In this document: positions 37,601 to 46,580 of the stretch, in pieces
Layout of the letters: each line of letters opens with the position of its first letter
Numbering within the stretch: the first letter of the stretch is position 1
Assembly: GCA_002506425.1 (NCBI GenBank)
Contig: DAXO01000017.1
Location: 46,156-110,155 of the forward strand
Reading direction: 5' to 3'
Source: Methanomassiliicoccaceae archaeon UBA480
GTDB lineage: Archaea > Thermoplasmatota > Thermoplasmata > Methanomassiliicoccales > Methanomethylophilaceae
DNA length: 64,000 nt
Notes under the pieces: model-generated
The model's input: the letters and a program-made list of their open reading frames with translations, nothing else
What the model was told of the DNA's origin: nothing
The model's database searches: none
Position numbers and translations under genes: made by a program

Positions 37601-38283
37601 GCAGCATAAGATCCTGCGAGGCCACGCTCTCCTCGATCGGAAGCGTCAACATGAGGGCCATCCAGGACTACGACGAGAAGAAGGCCAGATACGACGGCCT
37701 CGATGCCGAGGTGGAGAGCCTCAACCGCCACATCAAGGAGCTGGACGACCTCGTAGGCTCCCTGACGGCGAAGAAGAAGGGCCTCTTCATGAAGTCGTAC
37801 GATGCCATCAACAGCAATTTCAAGGCCATCTACGCCGAGCTCTCCGGAGGAGGGGAGGCGTTCATGGGACTGGAGGATGAGGACGATCCGTTCGCGGGCG
37901 GACTCATGATAAACGCGAAGCCCAGGAACGGCAAGTTGCTCAGGCTGGAGGCGCTGTCCGGAGGGGAGAAGTCCCTGACCGCGCTCTCCTTCATCTTCGC
38001 GATCCAGGAGCACCAGCCGTCCCCGTTCTATGTGCTGGACGAGGTGGACATGTTCCTGGATTCGGTCAATGCGGAGATGGTGGCCAAGAGGGTCCGCGAG
38101 AGCTCCGCGAAGGCGCAGTTCATACAGGTGTCGCTGAGGAAGGTCACACTGGCTCTGGCGGATCATCTGATAGGCGTCACCAGGCCGCCGAGCGGCATAA
38201 GCAAGGTCATAATGCAGCCCGATCTGGCCGAGGTCTCCCGCTACGAGGAGGAGGCTGAGCGCAGGAAGGAGGCGAACCAATGA
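34699..38283 (+). CDS. smc: Chromosome segregation ATPase SMC
   Basis: 1,194 aa from a TTG start (LHLKAVEMENFKSFGG). The N-terminal head has Walker A GPNGSGKSN (~32-40); two long coiled coils flank a hinge (~525-680, with GAMVGGTISQQ at its end); the C-terminal head has the LSGGEKSLTALSF signature and Walker B FYVLDEVDMF. It forms the DNA-organising condensin ring with ScpA and ScpB, encoded next. I checked the whole frame: many Arg codons, not one CGA. It overlaps scpA by 4 bases. Confidence 0.97.
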   Translation: MHLKAVEMENFKSFGGKITVPLMEGYTAVTGPNGSGKSNITDAILFVLGPKSSKAVRAGKLTDLIFDGGKSRTKAGYTKVSLVFDNTDRLMPWDDDTVRLTRYVKLSDNGTDYSSYFYVNDRKSTMTEFDTLLTKARISADGYNLVQQGDVTRIVQMGNLERRRIIDSISGIASFDADIDRARVEKAEASANLEKIGIIMDELSRQVEKLDKERQEARRYLDAQAALELAKAQHAHRRLQMETAKQASVQESVARREVAIEEGRKELQALNLERDAKTEEIRAKEAEIADRIGPEYRELKDKIDKARIDLATRRDAVEKAQADLEEQESFRQTFEDAISENSEQANCLRQKIGELKEDLQIKEAESSQAQAEEAEVSMAISQTGGEHKKLQERQDSLDSQIEACTEELRAAQDASSRADVAAEEAHNAVASLDERLQGVDFEIKDAKWSLDQLKAEAGPSTDEFGKRILDIKRRESELEKEEAELDAAYRRIDAEYNSLQAEKKVSERMNRGSAAVEAILALRNRGEIRGIHGTIQELATVDKEYETALAVAAGGKMSAVVVDDDQVAADGIAYLKKEKLGRVTFLPLNKMMGGKPRAKAIMCEKDSEGYAINLIDFDPRYQNAFWYVLGDTLVVKDMDQARRIMGGIRIVTRAGELVEASGAMVGGTISQQNLPKFGPASEDRLAAVGSKLRAAQEALSDVRSRLRGVREEMRAVDDEMRKASSSGIQQRELMAQTKGRVDELEKTRRALSEQLKAARERMAVSDREFEESRAAFSEVSERMGALTSERSKVKERIAEIAPVELQVRIQAVRDRLYRLKNAISDITLQIGGAETEINGLGKQNESLQMQLDSVMRAIAADRKVIDDGEGLISRSKLDLDALKRIEADMEGGIADLRNQKDALNEEKYGLDGKIREKAKDIENWGGALESFRAQLIDVTASVAQCRAEVEALTVEVPQPVPSEEEIRRSIRSCEATLSSIGSVNMRAIQDYDEKKARYDGLDAEVESLNRHIKELDDLVGSLTAKKKGLFMKSYDAINSNFKAIYAELSGGGEAFMGLEDEDDPFAGGLMINAKPRNGKLLRLEALSGGEKSLTALSFIFAIQEHQPSPFYVLDEVDMFLDSVNAEMVAKRVRESSAKAQFIQVSLRKVTLALADHLIGVTRPPSGISKVIMQPDLAEVSRYEEEAERRKEANQ

Positions 38284-39152
38284 TGGATGGGAACACTAAG
38301 GTGGAGGAGCTGGAGCAGCACCTGCTGTTCCACAGGGCGCTTGCGGACGACGACGAGTCGTACCGCAGGGTGATGGGCTATATGGACATCCTGTCCAGCG
38401 CGGAGTCGGGGGAGAGGCTCCAGGATCCGGTGGACGAGTCCATACGCGCCGTATTCAGTCTGGTCCTGGAGAACGGCATAGACCCATGGGAGGTCAACCT
38501 CTCCGAGTTCGTCAGGATGTACGAGGTCAAGATCTCCATGGACCGCTTCGATATGATCGTGGCCGGCAAGCTCATGCTGATGGCATGGAAGATCCTGCGC
38601 ATGCAGTCCGAATCGACCAGGGTCAGGAGCGAGCCTCCTGCGGAACCGGTCGCCGAAGAGGTCGACGACAGCTTCTTCTACGACGATGAGCCCCTTTACG
38701 TGCCCGAAGTCAGCTTCCGCGAGGCATACCAGAGGCATCCCGAGAGGCCGGTCACCGTCTACGAGCTCATAGACGCATTCGAGGATGCGCGCAAGGAGAT
38801 CGAGATCCAGAAGGAGCGCGAACGTGTCCGCAGCGAGCTGAAGGCCAGAGAGCCCAAGCGCTTCGAGAACAAGGCCCACGACGAGGACGACGAGCGCGAT
38901 GTCGAGGCGGTCTGGCAGAGGATCGAGAAGCTGGGCACCGGGCAGATCGACATCCGCGATCTGTACACCGCCGACCTGAAGGAGAATCTGACGACTTTCG
39001 TGGCTGTGCTGCACCTCGTCAGGGACGGGAGGCTGGCGGTCTGGCAGGACGATCTGCCCTTCGGAAGGATCTACATCGAGATCAAGACCGAATGGACCTC
39101 CGGCACTCTGGAGGACTCTCCGGATGCGAGGATCCCCGAGGCGGTGAACCGA
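38280..39152 (+). CDS. scpA: Segregation and condensation protein A (ending at CGA)
   Basis: 290 aa. Kleisin features include the N-terminal DPWEVNLSEFVRMYEVKI region that binds the SMC neck, a charged linker (EIEIQKERERVRSELKARE) and the C-terminal winged helix with VAVLHLVRDGRLAVWQDD. It bridges the SMC heads. Its first in-frame CGA is at 39150-39152 (after PEAVN), 2 bases before the TTG of scpB. The standard-code frame would reach 39293, 140 bases into scpB. Confidence 0.92.
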
Positions 39153-39153
39153 T

Positions 39154-39696
39154 TTGGATGTCAAAGGTGCCGTCGAGGCGGCTCTGTTCTCCAGTTCGGA
39201 GAATCTCCGTATATCGGGCATAGCGGAGAAGACCGGATTCCCCGAGGAGGAGGTCCGCACTGCGCTCATGGACCTGCGCAGGGAGTACGATGACCGCGAT
39301 TCGGCCATCGTGATCGCCAAGATCGGCTCCGAATTCAGAATGATGCTCCGCTCCGACTATTCGGACTATACCGGCAGATTCGGGAGGGCCGAGATGTCTC
39401 CCGGGCTCATGAAGACCCTCAGCACCATTGCCTACAACCAGCCGGTTCTGCAGTCGGAGCTGGTGAGGACCCGCGGGCCGAGAGTGTATGAAGATGTCCA
39501 TAGGCTTACGGACATGGGCTTCGTATCCGGCAAGCGCAGCGGGCAGACCGTGGAGCTGAGCACCACCAAGAAGTTCTCCGAATACTTCGGAATAGGATCG
39601 ACACGCAAGGCGGACATACGCAAGTGGATCGAGTCCCAGGCATCCGGAGGACGCGGGGAGGAGGCCGAAACTGATCAGAAGGAAACGATTGCATAA
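39154..39696 (+). CDS. scpB: Segregation and condensation protein B
   Basis: 180 aa from a TTG start (LDVKGAVEAALFSSSENL). Two winged-helix domains are apparent: RISGIAEKTGFPEEEVRTAL in the first, and LSTIAYNQPVLQSELVRTRGPRVYEDVHRL with GFVSGKRSGQTVELSTT in the second, the usual ScpB pattern. It dimerises and binds ScpA in the SMC complex. It ends in TAA. Confidence 0.93.
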   Translation: MDVKGAVEAALFSSSENLRISGIAEKTGFPEEEVRTALMDLRREYDDRDSAIVIAKIGSEFRMMLRSDYSDYTGRFGRAEMSPGLMKTLSTIAYNQPVLQSELVRTRGPRVYEDVHRLTDMGFVSGKRSGQTVELSTTKKFSEYFGIGSTRKADIRKWIESQASGGRGEEAETDQKETIA

Positions 39697-39747
39697 TCGC
39701 AATCTATTGCTTGAACACTATAGATACGTAGTAGGCCTCATCATAAT

Positions 39748-39757
39748 ACTTATATCT
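39748..39757 (+). promoter_or_regulatory. TATA box of the ABC transporter operon
   Basis: ACTTATATCT in an AT-rich stretch (39715-39770) between scpB and the permease gene; transcription would start near 39780. Confidence 0.5.
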
Positions 39758-39862
39758 ACATAGAATCTAGAGCGAGGTCGCGATGACCTCAACGACATCA
39801 GGATAGGACGCCGAAGGCCCGGGAAATCCATGCGGTTCCGATACTGCTTCCGGGGTGCGCCG

Positions 39863-41506
39863 ATGTCCTTGATGGGGAGATTGGACGATCTGTCGGGGAG
39901 CTTCAGGGCCCGCAGGGCCTGGCTGGCATTCGCCGTCGTCCTGTTCATCTGCCTCATCGTGGTGCCCGCGGTCTTCGTAGTGACGAAGCTGTTCTCGGAC
40001 TGGGATCTCGTGCGGGCCGTTCTCGACGATCCCGCATCCATGTCCGTCATAGAGGGCGCCGTCTGGAATTCTTTCAGCATAGCGTTCATCGTGACGATGA
40101 TCGACATAGTCGTCGGGCTTCCGATGGCATGGATAATGGTCCGCAGGGATTTCAAGGGCAAGAGATGGCTCGATACCCTGCTGGACATCCCGCTGGCCTT
40201 CCCGACGGCCGTGCTGGGGATCTCGGTCGTCATGTTCTGGGGTGCGCCGGAAGGCGTCTCGATCCCGGGTCTAGGGCTGGATCTGTCGCCGTATGCGATG
40301 CTGGTCCTGCTCCACATAATATTCACATATCCCTACATGGTCCGCTCCCTGTCGGGGATACTCGAGCAGATCGATGTCAATTTCGAAACAGCCGCCATGA
40401 CGCTGGGGGCTTCGAGATGGACCGCTGTAAGGACGATAACAATACCTCTTTTCCGTGCAGGTCTAGCTACAGGATTCATCCTCTGCTTCGCCAGGTCGTT
40501 GTCCGAGACCGGAGGCACCTACATCGCGCTGTCGATGATGGATGTCGAGAGCTCGTTCTTCACTGGCCCGTCCTACATCAGCTGGCTGAAATCGGGCGGA
40601 GTGATGTCCTCATCTGAGTACATGGGAGCCATGATCCTGATAAGCGTGATCATGATCCTGCTCGCGCTGATCCTCTTGGTTGCGGTGAAATGGATCATCA
40701 GGAGGTTCAGGATACCGTTCAGGAAGGTATGGCCGGCAATCGGTCGCAGAATCAGTCGCGGAATGCTTCCGAAGGCCAAGGATGCGCTCACTGTCGCGTT
40801 CCTGATAGCCGTGGTACTTCTGCCATCGTTCTATATCTTCGCATACATGGCCGAGCCCATGCCCGATGTGGATTACGCGATGCTTCTGGAATCCACGGGA
40901 TGCTCCATCCTCATCGCGGGAGTGGCAGTGGTTGTGGATATAGTCCTCGGAGTGCCTCTGTCCCTCTACATAGCTAGGAACCGCAACGGAAGGCTGGCGA
41001 ACATGCTGGATGGCCTGGTCAATGTGCCGCTGATCATCCCTACGACGGCACTGGGCTTCTCCCTGGCCTTGTTCTGGGGAAGCTTCGGAGCAGGCGAGTC
41101 GCTCGCTCTGGTGCTGGTGATCCTGGGACACATCTCGTTCACATACCCGCTGGTCGTGAGAAACATGATCGGAGCGGTGGAGGAGGTCAATCCCGAATGC
41201 GAGGAGATCGCCATGACTCTCGGAGCCAAGCCGTTTCAGGCTTTCAGGAAGATTCTGATGCCGATCATCAAGTCGTCGGTCATAGCCGGAGGGATCCTCG
41301 CGTTCACAAGGTCTCTGGGAGAGACCGGGGCCACTCTTGCGATAAGCGATAGCGTGAACACGGTCCCGATATACATCACCCGTCTCGTTCAGGATGGGAG
41401 CTACGCGGAGGCCGCCATGTGCTCCATAATCCTCATCGCCATATGCTTCGCTCTGATGATGGCTGTCAGGGCACTGACACACAGGAGGCAGGGAAGAGAT
41501 GCCTGA
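39863..41506 (+). CDS. ABC transporter permease with two fused membrane domains
   Basis: 547 aa and about 12 membrane helices. Two tandem binding-protein-dependent permease domains each carry the EAA-type ATPase-contact loop (AAMTLGASRWTAVRTITIPLF and IAMTLGAKPFQAFRKILMPII). This duplicated layout occurs in iron, thiamine and some phosphonate importers. ATG at 39863 is chosen: the longer ORF from 39830 contains an in-frame CGA at 39839. Two ATPases and a PhoU-like protein follow, but no substrate-binding protein is in the cluster, so the substrate is open. Confidence 0.85.
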   Translation: MSLMGRLDDLSGSFRARRAWLAFAVVLFICLIVVPAVFVVTKLFSDWDLVRAVLDDPASMSVIEGAVWNSFSIAFIVTMIDIVVGLPMAWIMVRRDFKGKRWLDTLLDIPLAFPTAVLGISVVMFWGAPEGVSIPGLGLDLSPYAMLVLLHIIFTYPYMVRSLSGILEQIDVNFETAAMTLGASRWTAVRTITIPLFRAGLATGFILCFARSLSETGGTYIALSMMDVESSFFTGPSYISWLKSGGVMSSSEYMGAMILISVIMILLALILLVAVKWIIRRFRIPFRKVWPAIGRRISRGMLPKAKDALTVAFLIAVVLLPSFYIFAYMAEPMPDVDYAMLLESTGCSILIAGVAVVVDIVLGVPLSLYIARNRNGRLANMLDGLVNVPLIIPTTALGFSLALFWGSFGAGESLALVLVILGHISFTYPLVVRNMIGAVEEVNPECEEIAMTLGAKPFQAFRKILMPIIKSSVIAGGILAFTRSLGETGATLAISDSVNTVPIYITRLVQDGSYAEAAMCSIILIAICFALMMAVRALTHRRQGRDA

Positions 41507-42593
41507 CATAAGGCTGGAAGGGCTCAGCAAGCACTACGGCGAGACGCTTGCCGCGGACGATCTGAACCTCTCCATCAAAGATGGGGAGTATGTCTGCATC
41601 CTCGGTCCCACAGGAGCAGGGAAGACGACATGCATGCGGATGATATGCGGGCTGGTTCTCCCGGATAGCGGAAGGGTCTTCCTGGATGGCAGGGATGCGA
41701 CATTCGATTCTCCGGATTCAAGGAACGCCACCATGCTGACGCAGACGTATGCGCTGTTCCCTCATCTCACCGTCTACAACAACGTGATGTTCGCGCCGAA
41801 GATCAAGGGGTGGCCGGAGGCCGATTCCAAGCAGATCGTGAGGAGCATGCTCCACATGGTCCATCTGGAGCAGAAGGCGGATTGGCTTCCCGGGCAGCTG
41901 TCCGGAGGTCAGCAGCAGCGCATAGCGCTCGCACGCGCTCTGGCATCGGGTTCCAAGATCCTGTTGCTCGACGAGCCGCTCAGGGCGCTGGATGCCCGTC
42001 TGAGGATAGATCTGAGGAAGGAGCTCCGCGCCATGGCCCGTGAGATGGGTCTCACATGCATACATGTCACCCACGACCAGGACGAGGCGTTGGAGATGGC
42101 CGATCGCATCGCCATCATCCGCAAGGGGCGCATCATACAGTTCGGCACCCCTGCAGAGGTCTTCGACGATCCGCTCACCCCGTTCGTTGCCAATTTCGTC
42201 GGAAGATCCAATATCCTTTCGGGAAGGGTTGTGTCGTCCGACGATTCTTCCACAGTAGTGGATCTCGGATGCGGCATCTCCGTGCAGGCGAGACCCTCCG
42301 AGCTCTCCGAAGGTTCCGAAGCCGTGGTCGCGGTGAAGGTCGGTTTCACGAGGATATGCGAGCCGGAGCAGGGCTGCATGGTCGGAAAGGTCGAACGCAT
42401 ACTGTACGAGGGCGCCTCGATTACAGTGGAGGTCTCGGTGGACGGCATCGGGCTGATCTCGGCCCGGCTGCCGAACAGGATGTACGAGGACTATGCTCCC
42501 GGGCAGACGGTCGGGATATCATGGCCTGTCGCGAAGGCCTCGGTTTTCCCGATGCCCGAATGCGGATTGGAAGAGGAGATGAGGTTGGACCGA
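41499..42593 (+). CDS. ABC transporter ATP-binding protein (first of two), ending at CGA
   Basis: 364 aa. Walker A GPTGAGKTT, signature LSGGQQQRIALARA, Walker B ILLLDEPLRALD and the HVTHDQDEALEMADRIA switch are intact, and the C-terminal ~120 residues resemble a TOBE regulatory domain. It ends LEEEMRLD followed by CGA at 42591-42593; that CGATG overlaps the start of the second ATPase. The second ATPase ends with the parallel sequence IEEEIRLE and a TAA, which fixes where this one should end. The standard-code frame runs 306 bases further. Confidence 0.93.
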
Positions 42594-43678
42594 TGCCCAG
42601 GATCAAGTTGGACAGGATATCGATGCGCTTCGGCGACTTCTACGCCGTCAGAGACATATCCCTGGAGATCGGCAACGGCGAGTACGTCACGATACTCGGG
42701 CCGTCCGGATGCGGGAAGACCACGCTCATCAAGGTCATATCCGGGATATGGACGCCCACCGAGGGGAAGGTCTATGTGGACGGACGCGACGTCACCGACG
42801 TTCCGATGGAGGACAGGGACGTTGGGTATGTCTTCCAGAACATCGCCTTATTCCCTCATATGGATCTCCGCGACAACGTGGAGTACAGCCCCAGAGTGAA
42901 GGACCAGAAGGAAGAGGATGCTCATGCCCTTTCGGAGGAGTATCTGACTCTCGTTGGGATGTTCCAGAGGGCCGGTCTTCTGCCACAGGAGCTGTCCGGA
43001 GGAGAGCAGCAGAAGGTCGCCATAGCACGCGCGCTAGCATCCGGATCCAAGATGCTCATGCTCGATGAGCCACTGTCGGCTCTCGATGCCCGCGTCCGCG
43101 TGGAGCTGCGCTACGAGCTCAGGCGGATAGTCAAGAAGCTGGGGATAACGGTCCTCCATGTGACGCACGATCAGGAGGAGGCGATGTCCGTATCCGACCG
43201 CATCGTCCTCATGCGCTACGGGGCGGTGGCCGAGATAGGCTCTCCGCTGGAGATCTATCGCCGTCCGAAGACTGTCTTCGCCGCCAATTTCATAGGTGAG
43301 ACCAATCTCATGGAATGCACCGTGTCCGATTGGTCGAAGAGCGGCAAGACGAAGGTCGTTCTGCGCGGAGGAACGGAGGTCCGCACTTCGAAGACCGATT
43401 TCCGTCCGGGGGATGCGGCGGTGATCTCCGTGAGGCCCGAGCACGTCCGTCCTGCAACGGACGGGATAAGGGCCGAGGTCCGTTCGGTCGTGTTCATGGG
43501 AACGTATTGGCGCATTCGCACGCTCGCCGAGAGCAGAGACTATATCGAGTACAACGTGCCTGCCGAGGGTGAAGTCCCATCGGAGGGGGATGAGGTCCAT
43601 CTGGTTTTCAACAGGAAGATGACGATGGTTTTCCCCCGTCCGGAAGGCGGGATCGAGGAGGAGATTAGGCTTGAGTAA
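42593..43678 (+). CDS. ABC transporter ATP-binding protein (second of two)
   Basis: 361 aa, a paralogue of the preceding gene. Walker A GPSGCGKTT, signature LSGGEQQKVAIARA, Walker B MLMLDEPLSALD, and the HVTHDQEEAMSVSDRI loop are present, with a TOBE-like C-terminal domain (VISVRPEHVRPA). The two non-identical ATPases probably form a heterodimer beneath the fused permease. ATG at 42593. No in-frame CGA; the gene stops at TAA. Confidence 0.93.
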   Translation: MPRIKLDRISMRFGDFYAVRDISLEIGNGEYVTILGPSGCGKTTLIKVISGIWTPTEGKVYVDGRDVTDVPMEDRDVGYVFQNIALFPHMDLRDNVEYSPRVKDQKEEDAHALSEEYLTLVGMFQRAGLLPQELSGGEQQKVAIARALASGSKMLMLDEPLSALDARVRVELRYELRRIVKKLGITVLHVTHDQEEAMSVSDRIVLMRYGAVAEIGSPLEIYRRPKTVFAANFIGETNLMECTVSDWSKSGKTKVVLRGGTEVRTSKTDFRPGDAAVISVRPEHVRPATDGIRAEVRSVVFMGTYWRIRTLAESRDYIEYNVPAEGEVPSEGDEVHLVFNRKMTMVFPRPEGGIEEEIRLE

Positions 43679-44351
43679 GGATTCCACCGGGTTGCTGGGA
43701 TGGTTCGGGAGGAGGAAGGAGGGAGTCGTCAACGACGGTCTCCGTTCCATGTTCCTCTCCGTGCAGGATTGCGTGACGGAGCTGGGAAAGGCCATCCGCT
43801 CCATGGGCGAGAAGGATGTTCAGGCCGCGGAGAAGGCTATAGAAAGGCTGTTCATCAGCGAGCATGAAGCCGATTCCCAGGAGGATGAGCTGTGCAACCA
43901 GATCAGCATAGGCGAGCTGGGTGCCCAGGAGAGGGAGGACCTCATGCATTTCATCCGCAAGACGGACAAGATCGCCAACTGGAGCAAGGAGGCGGCGATA
44001 AACATCAGACTGGTCGATGAGATCGGATTGGAGATCCCGAAGACCGTATGGGATATGCTCGCCCAGTCGGTTTCGGATCTGGAGACGGAGGTCCTCAATC
44101 TGTCCAACGCGCTGTCCGTGATGGGAGAGCCGACCGGCGATGTGATGGAATGCATCCGCGGTGTGAGGGCGATGGAGAGAACCATCGACCGCGCCTACTT
44201 CGATATCACGAAGGCCGTATTCTCCTCGGGGATGGATCACAGGGCCATCATACTGGTGTCCCGCATCACGGATGCCATAGAGATGGCCGCCGACACATGC
44301 AAGGCATGCTCCGACACGGTTGCGATCCTTCATTATGCCAAGAAGGTGTGA
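43671..44351 (+). CDS. PhoU-like (DUF47/TIGR00153-type) protein
   Basis: 226 aa from TTG at 43671, overlapping the ATPase gene by 8 bases. The protein is almost all helical with repeated acidic residues (FISEHEADSQEDEL, MHFIRKTDKIANWSKEAA, AMERTIDRAYFDI), as in DUF47 proteins related to PhoU. Such proteins usually accompany phosphate transporters. Its place after the ABC genes suggests the transporter carries phosphate or a phosphorus compound (inference). Confidence 0.82.
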   Translation: MSKDSTGLLGWFGRRKEGVVNDGLRSMFLSVQDCVTELGKAIRSMGEKDVQAAEKAIERLFISEHEADSQEDELCNQISIGELGAQEREDLMHFIRKTDKIANWSKEAAINIRLVDEIGLEIPKTVWDMLAQSVSDLETEVLNLSNALSVMGEPTGDVMECIRGVRAMERTIDRAYFDITKAVFSSGMDHRAIILVSRITDAIEMAADTCKACSDTVAILHYAKKV

Positions 44352-44356
44352 CTGCT

Positions 44357-45718
44357 ATGCTGTTCGGTTCCAACGGGGTTCGTGGCGTCGTGAACAGGGA
44401 TCTCACTCCCGAAGTGGTGCTCCGTCTCGGGAGGGCCGTAGGGCGCACGTTCCCCGGAACGGTGGCCGTGGCGACAGATGCCAGGGATTCGGCGGATGCC
44501 ATGAAGGCGGCGCTCATGTCGGGTATAATGTCCTCCGGAGCCGATGTAGTGGATCTGGGCATGCTTCCGACTCCCGCCTTCCAATACTATCTTCGCGAGC
44601 ACGACGGCATCTCCGGAGGCGCCATGATAACCGCCTCGCACAATCCTTCGGAATACAGCGGTCTCAAGCTGATTGTGCAGGGAGGAGTGGAGGCCATGTC
44701 CGAGGACGAGCATTCTCTGGAATCCATGTATTCCCGCGAGGTTCAGGACGAGGACTGGTCCGAAGTCGGCGAGATGAGGTCCGAGGTCGGAGCTGCGGAC
44801 GAGTATGTCGACAGGATCGTTGCATCGGTCGATGCCGAATCGATACGTGCTGCGGGACTGACGGTATGCATAGACTGTGCCAACGGTTCTGCAAGCAGGA
44901 CCACTCCCATGATCCTTCGCAGGCTCGGGGTAAAGACGGTGTCTCTGGAATGCGATCCGGATGGCATCCCCCGCAGGGAGAGCGACCCGACTCCGGACAA
45001 TCTTTCTGACCTGATGTTCATGGTCCCCCATGTCGGTGCCGATCTGGGAGTAGCCCATGACAGCGACGGAGGTCGTGCGGTATTCGTCGATGGCAACGGG
45101 CGCTATATCAGGGGTGATTGCGCCGGAGCCCTCGTCGCCAGTGAGATCCTCGCCGAAAGGAGAGGCAAGGTCGTCACTCCTGTGAGTTCGTCCCGTATTC
45201 TGGAGGATGCGGTTGAATCGGCAGGAGGGCAGATAAGATACACCGAGGTCGGGACCCATACGGTGGTCCGCAAGATCCAGGAGAACCTGGCCGTATTCGG
45301 TGTGGAGGAGGATGGAGGGATGATCTTCCCTTCGGTGCAGATGTGCAGGGACGGCGGCATGGCTCTCGCCAAGATGCTGGAGATAGTGGCCAAAGGCGTC
45401 TCCTTGGCCGACCTCGTCGACAGTCTTCCTCAGTATCATACGGTGAAGATGCGTGTTCCGTGCAGGGATGATTCGAAGGACCGTGTGATGGACAGGTTCA
45501 AGGAGAAGCTGAACGAGCAGGATATCCATATGGATACGACGGACGGCGTCAAGGTGTTCTACGATGAGGGATGGGTCCTCGTCAGACCGTCGACGACGGA
45601 GGAGTGCATCAGGATATATTCCGACTCCAAGTCGGAGGAATCGGCCCTTTCCAGCGCTGAACAGACCAGAGCCGAAATCGAATCCCTCGTGTCTTCCTGT
45701 TCTTCGGATCTCAATCGA
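44357..45718 (+). CDS. glmM: Phosphoglucosamine mutase/phosphohexomutase (ending at CGA)
   Basis: 453 aa. Phosphohexomutase motifs: FGSNGVRGVV at the N-terminus, the phospho-serine loop GGAMITASHNPSEYSGLK, the metal loop GVAHDSDGGRAVF, the sugar loop GVEEDGGMIF and the phosphate-binding VRPSTTEECIRIY. It interconverts hexose 1- and 6-phosphates; the exact sugar is not fixed by sequence. The first in-frame CGA is 45716-45718; the standard code would run to 45751. It overlaps the convergent agmatinase gene by 8 bases. Confidence 0.88.
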
Positions 45719-46571
45719 GACTCTTCGCGTGAACCGCGAGAACCTCGTTGATCATCCTGGCAGCCAGGATGGAGGTTATGCCCGAGGGGTCCGCAGGAGG
45801 ACAAACCTCGGTGACATCGAATCCTATGAGCCTGTCGCCTATCATGTTGATGGTCTTCTTGACGTCCATCGGGAGCAGACCGAAAGGCTCCGGAGTACCG
45901 GTGCCAGGTGCGTATGCGGGATCTATGCCGTCGATGTCGAGTGTGAGGTAGATTTTCTCGGCCTTCACGGAATCGAGCACCTTTTCAACGGCCTTCTCGA
46001 TCCCAATGTCCATTATCTCGTAGGACGAGATGAACGGAACGGCATCGTCCCTGTCCAGTTCCTCTGCGCCGATGGCCCTTGCTCCGAGGACATAGACGTT
46101 GTCGAGGCCGAGATGATCGGCCGCACGCCTCATGACGCAGGCATGGCTGTTCGGTGTTCCAAGGTACTCGTCTCTGGAGTCGAGGTGGGCATCTATGGAT
46201 ATGAGCGCTATGCTCCTCTCGGGGAACGACTGGATGATGGGGATGTTCACGGAGTGCTCTCCGCCCATCGCCACTGTGAATTTCCCGTCCCTGATGGCCG
46301 GTCCGACAGCGAAATCCACTTCCGCGATCATGTCCTCGGGAAGGACGAAGTCGTCGCAGTTCCCGTAGTCGTAGATGTTCAGCACCCTTTGGTGGATGCC
46401 GTGCTCGAAATGGATTTCTTCAAAATTGTAGGAGGCCCGCCTTATGGCGGTCGGGGCCTCCCTGGCGCCCGCTTTGAAGCAGGCGGTGTGGTCGTACGGG
46501 ATTCCGTAGATGACCGCTTCGGCCTCGTTGTATTCGGACTCAGCGCCGGCATAGCCGATCCCGTACGACAT
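45711..46571 (-). CDS. speB: Agmatinase (arginase/ureohydrolase family)
   Basis: 286 aa. Manganese-binding signatures are present: MGGEHSVNIPI, SIDAHLDSRDEY and YLTLDIDGIDPAYAPGTGTPEPFG. It hydrolyses agmatine to putrescine and urea. It lies just downstream of the eIF5A gene on the same strand, a pairing that makes sense because polyamines supply the aminobutyl group for hypusine on eIF5A. No in-frame CGA; it ends at TGA (complement of 45711-45713). Confidence 0.93.
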   Translation of the reverse strand: MSYGIGYAGAESEYNEAEAVIYGIPYDHTACFKAGAREAPTAIRRASYNFEEIHFEHGIHQRVLNIYDYGNCDDFVLPEDMIAEVDFAVGPAIRDGKFTVAMGGEHSVNIPIIQSFPERSIALISIDAHLDSRDEYLGTPNSHACVMRRAADHLGLDNVYVLGARAIGAEELDRDDAVPFISSYEIMDIGIEKAVEKVLDSVKAEKIYLTLDIDGIDPAYAPGTGTPEPFGLLPMDVKKTINMIGDRLIGFDVTEVCPPADPSGITSILAARMINEVLAVHAKSLD

Positions 46572-46580
46572 TTTCTCGCC

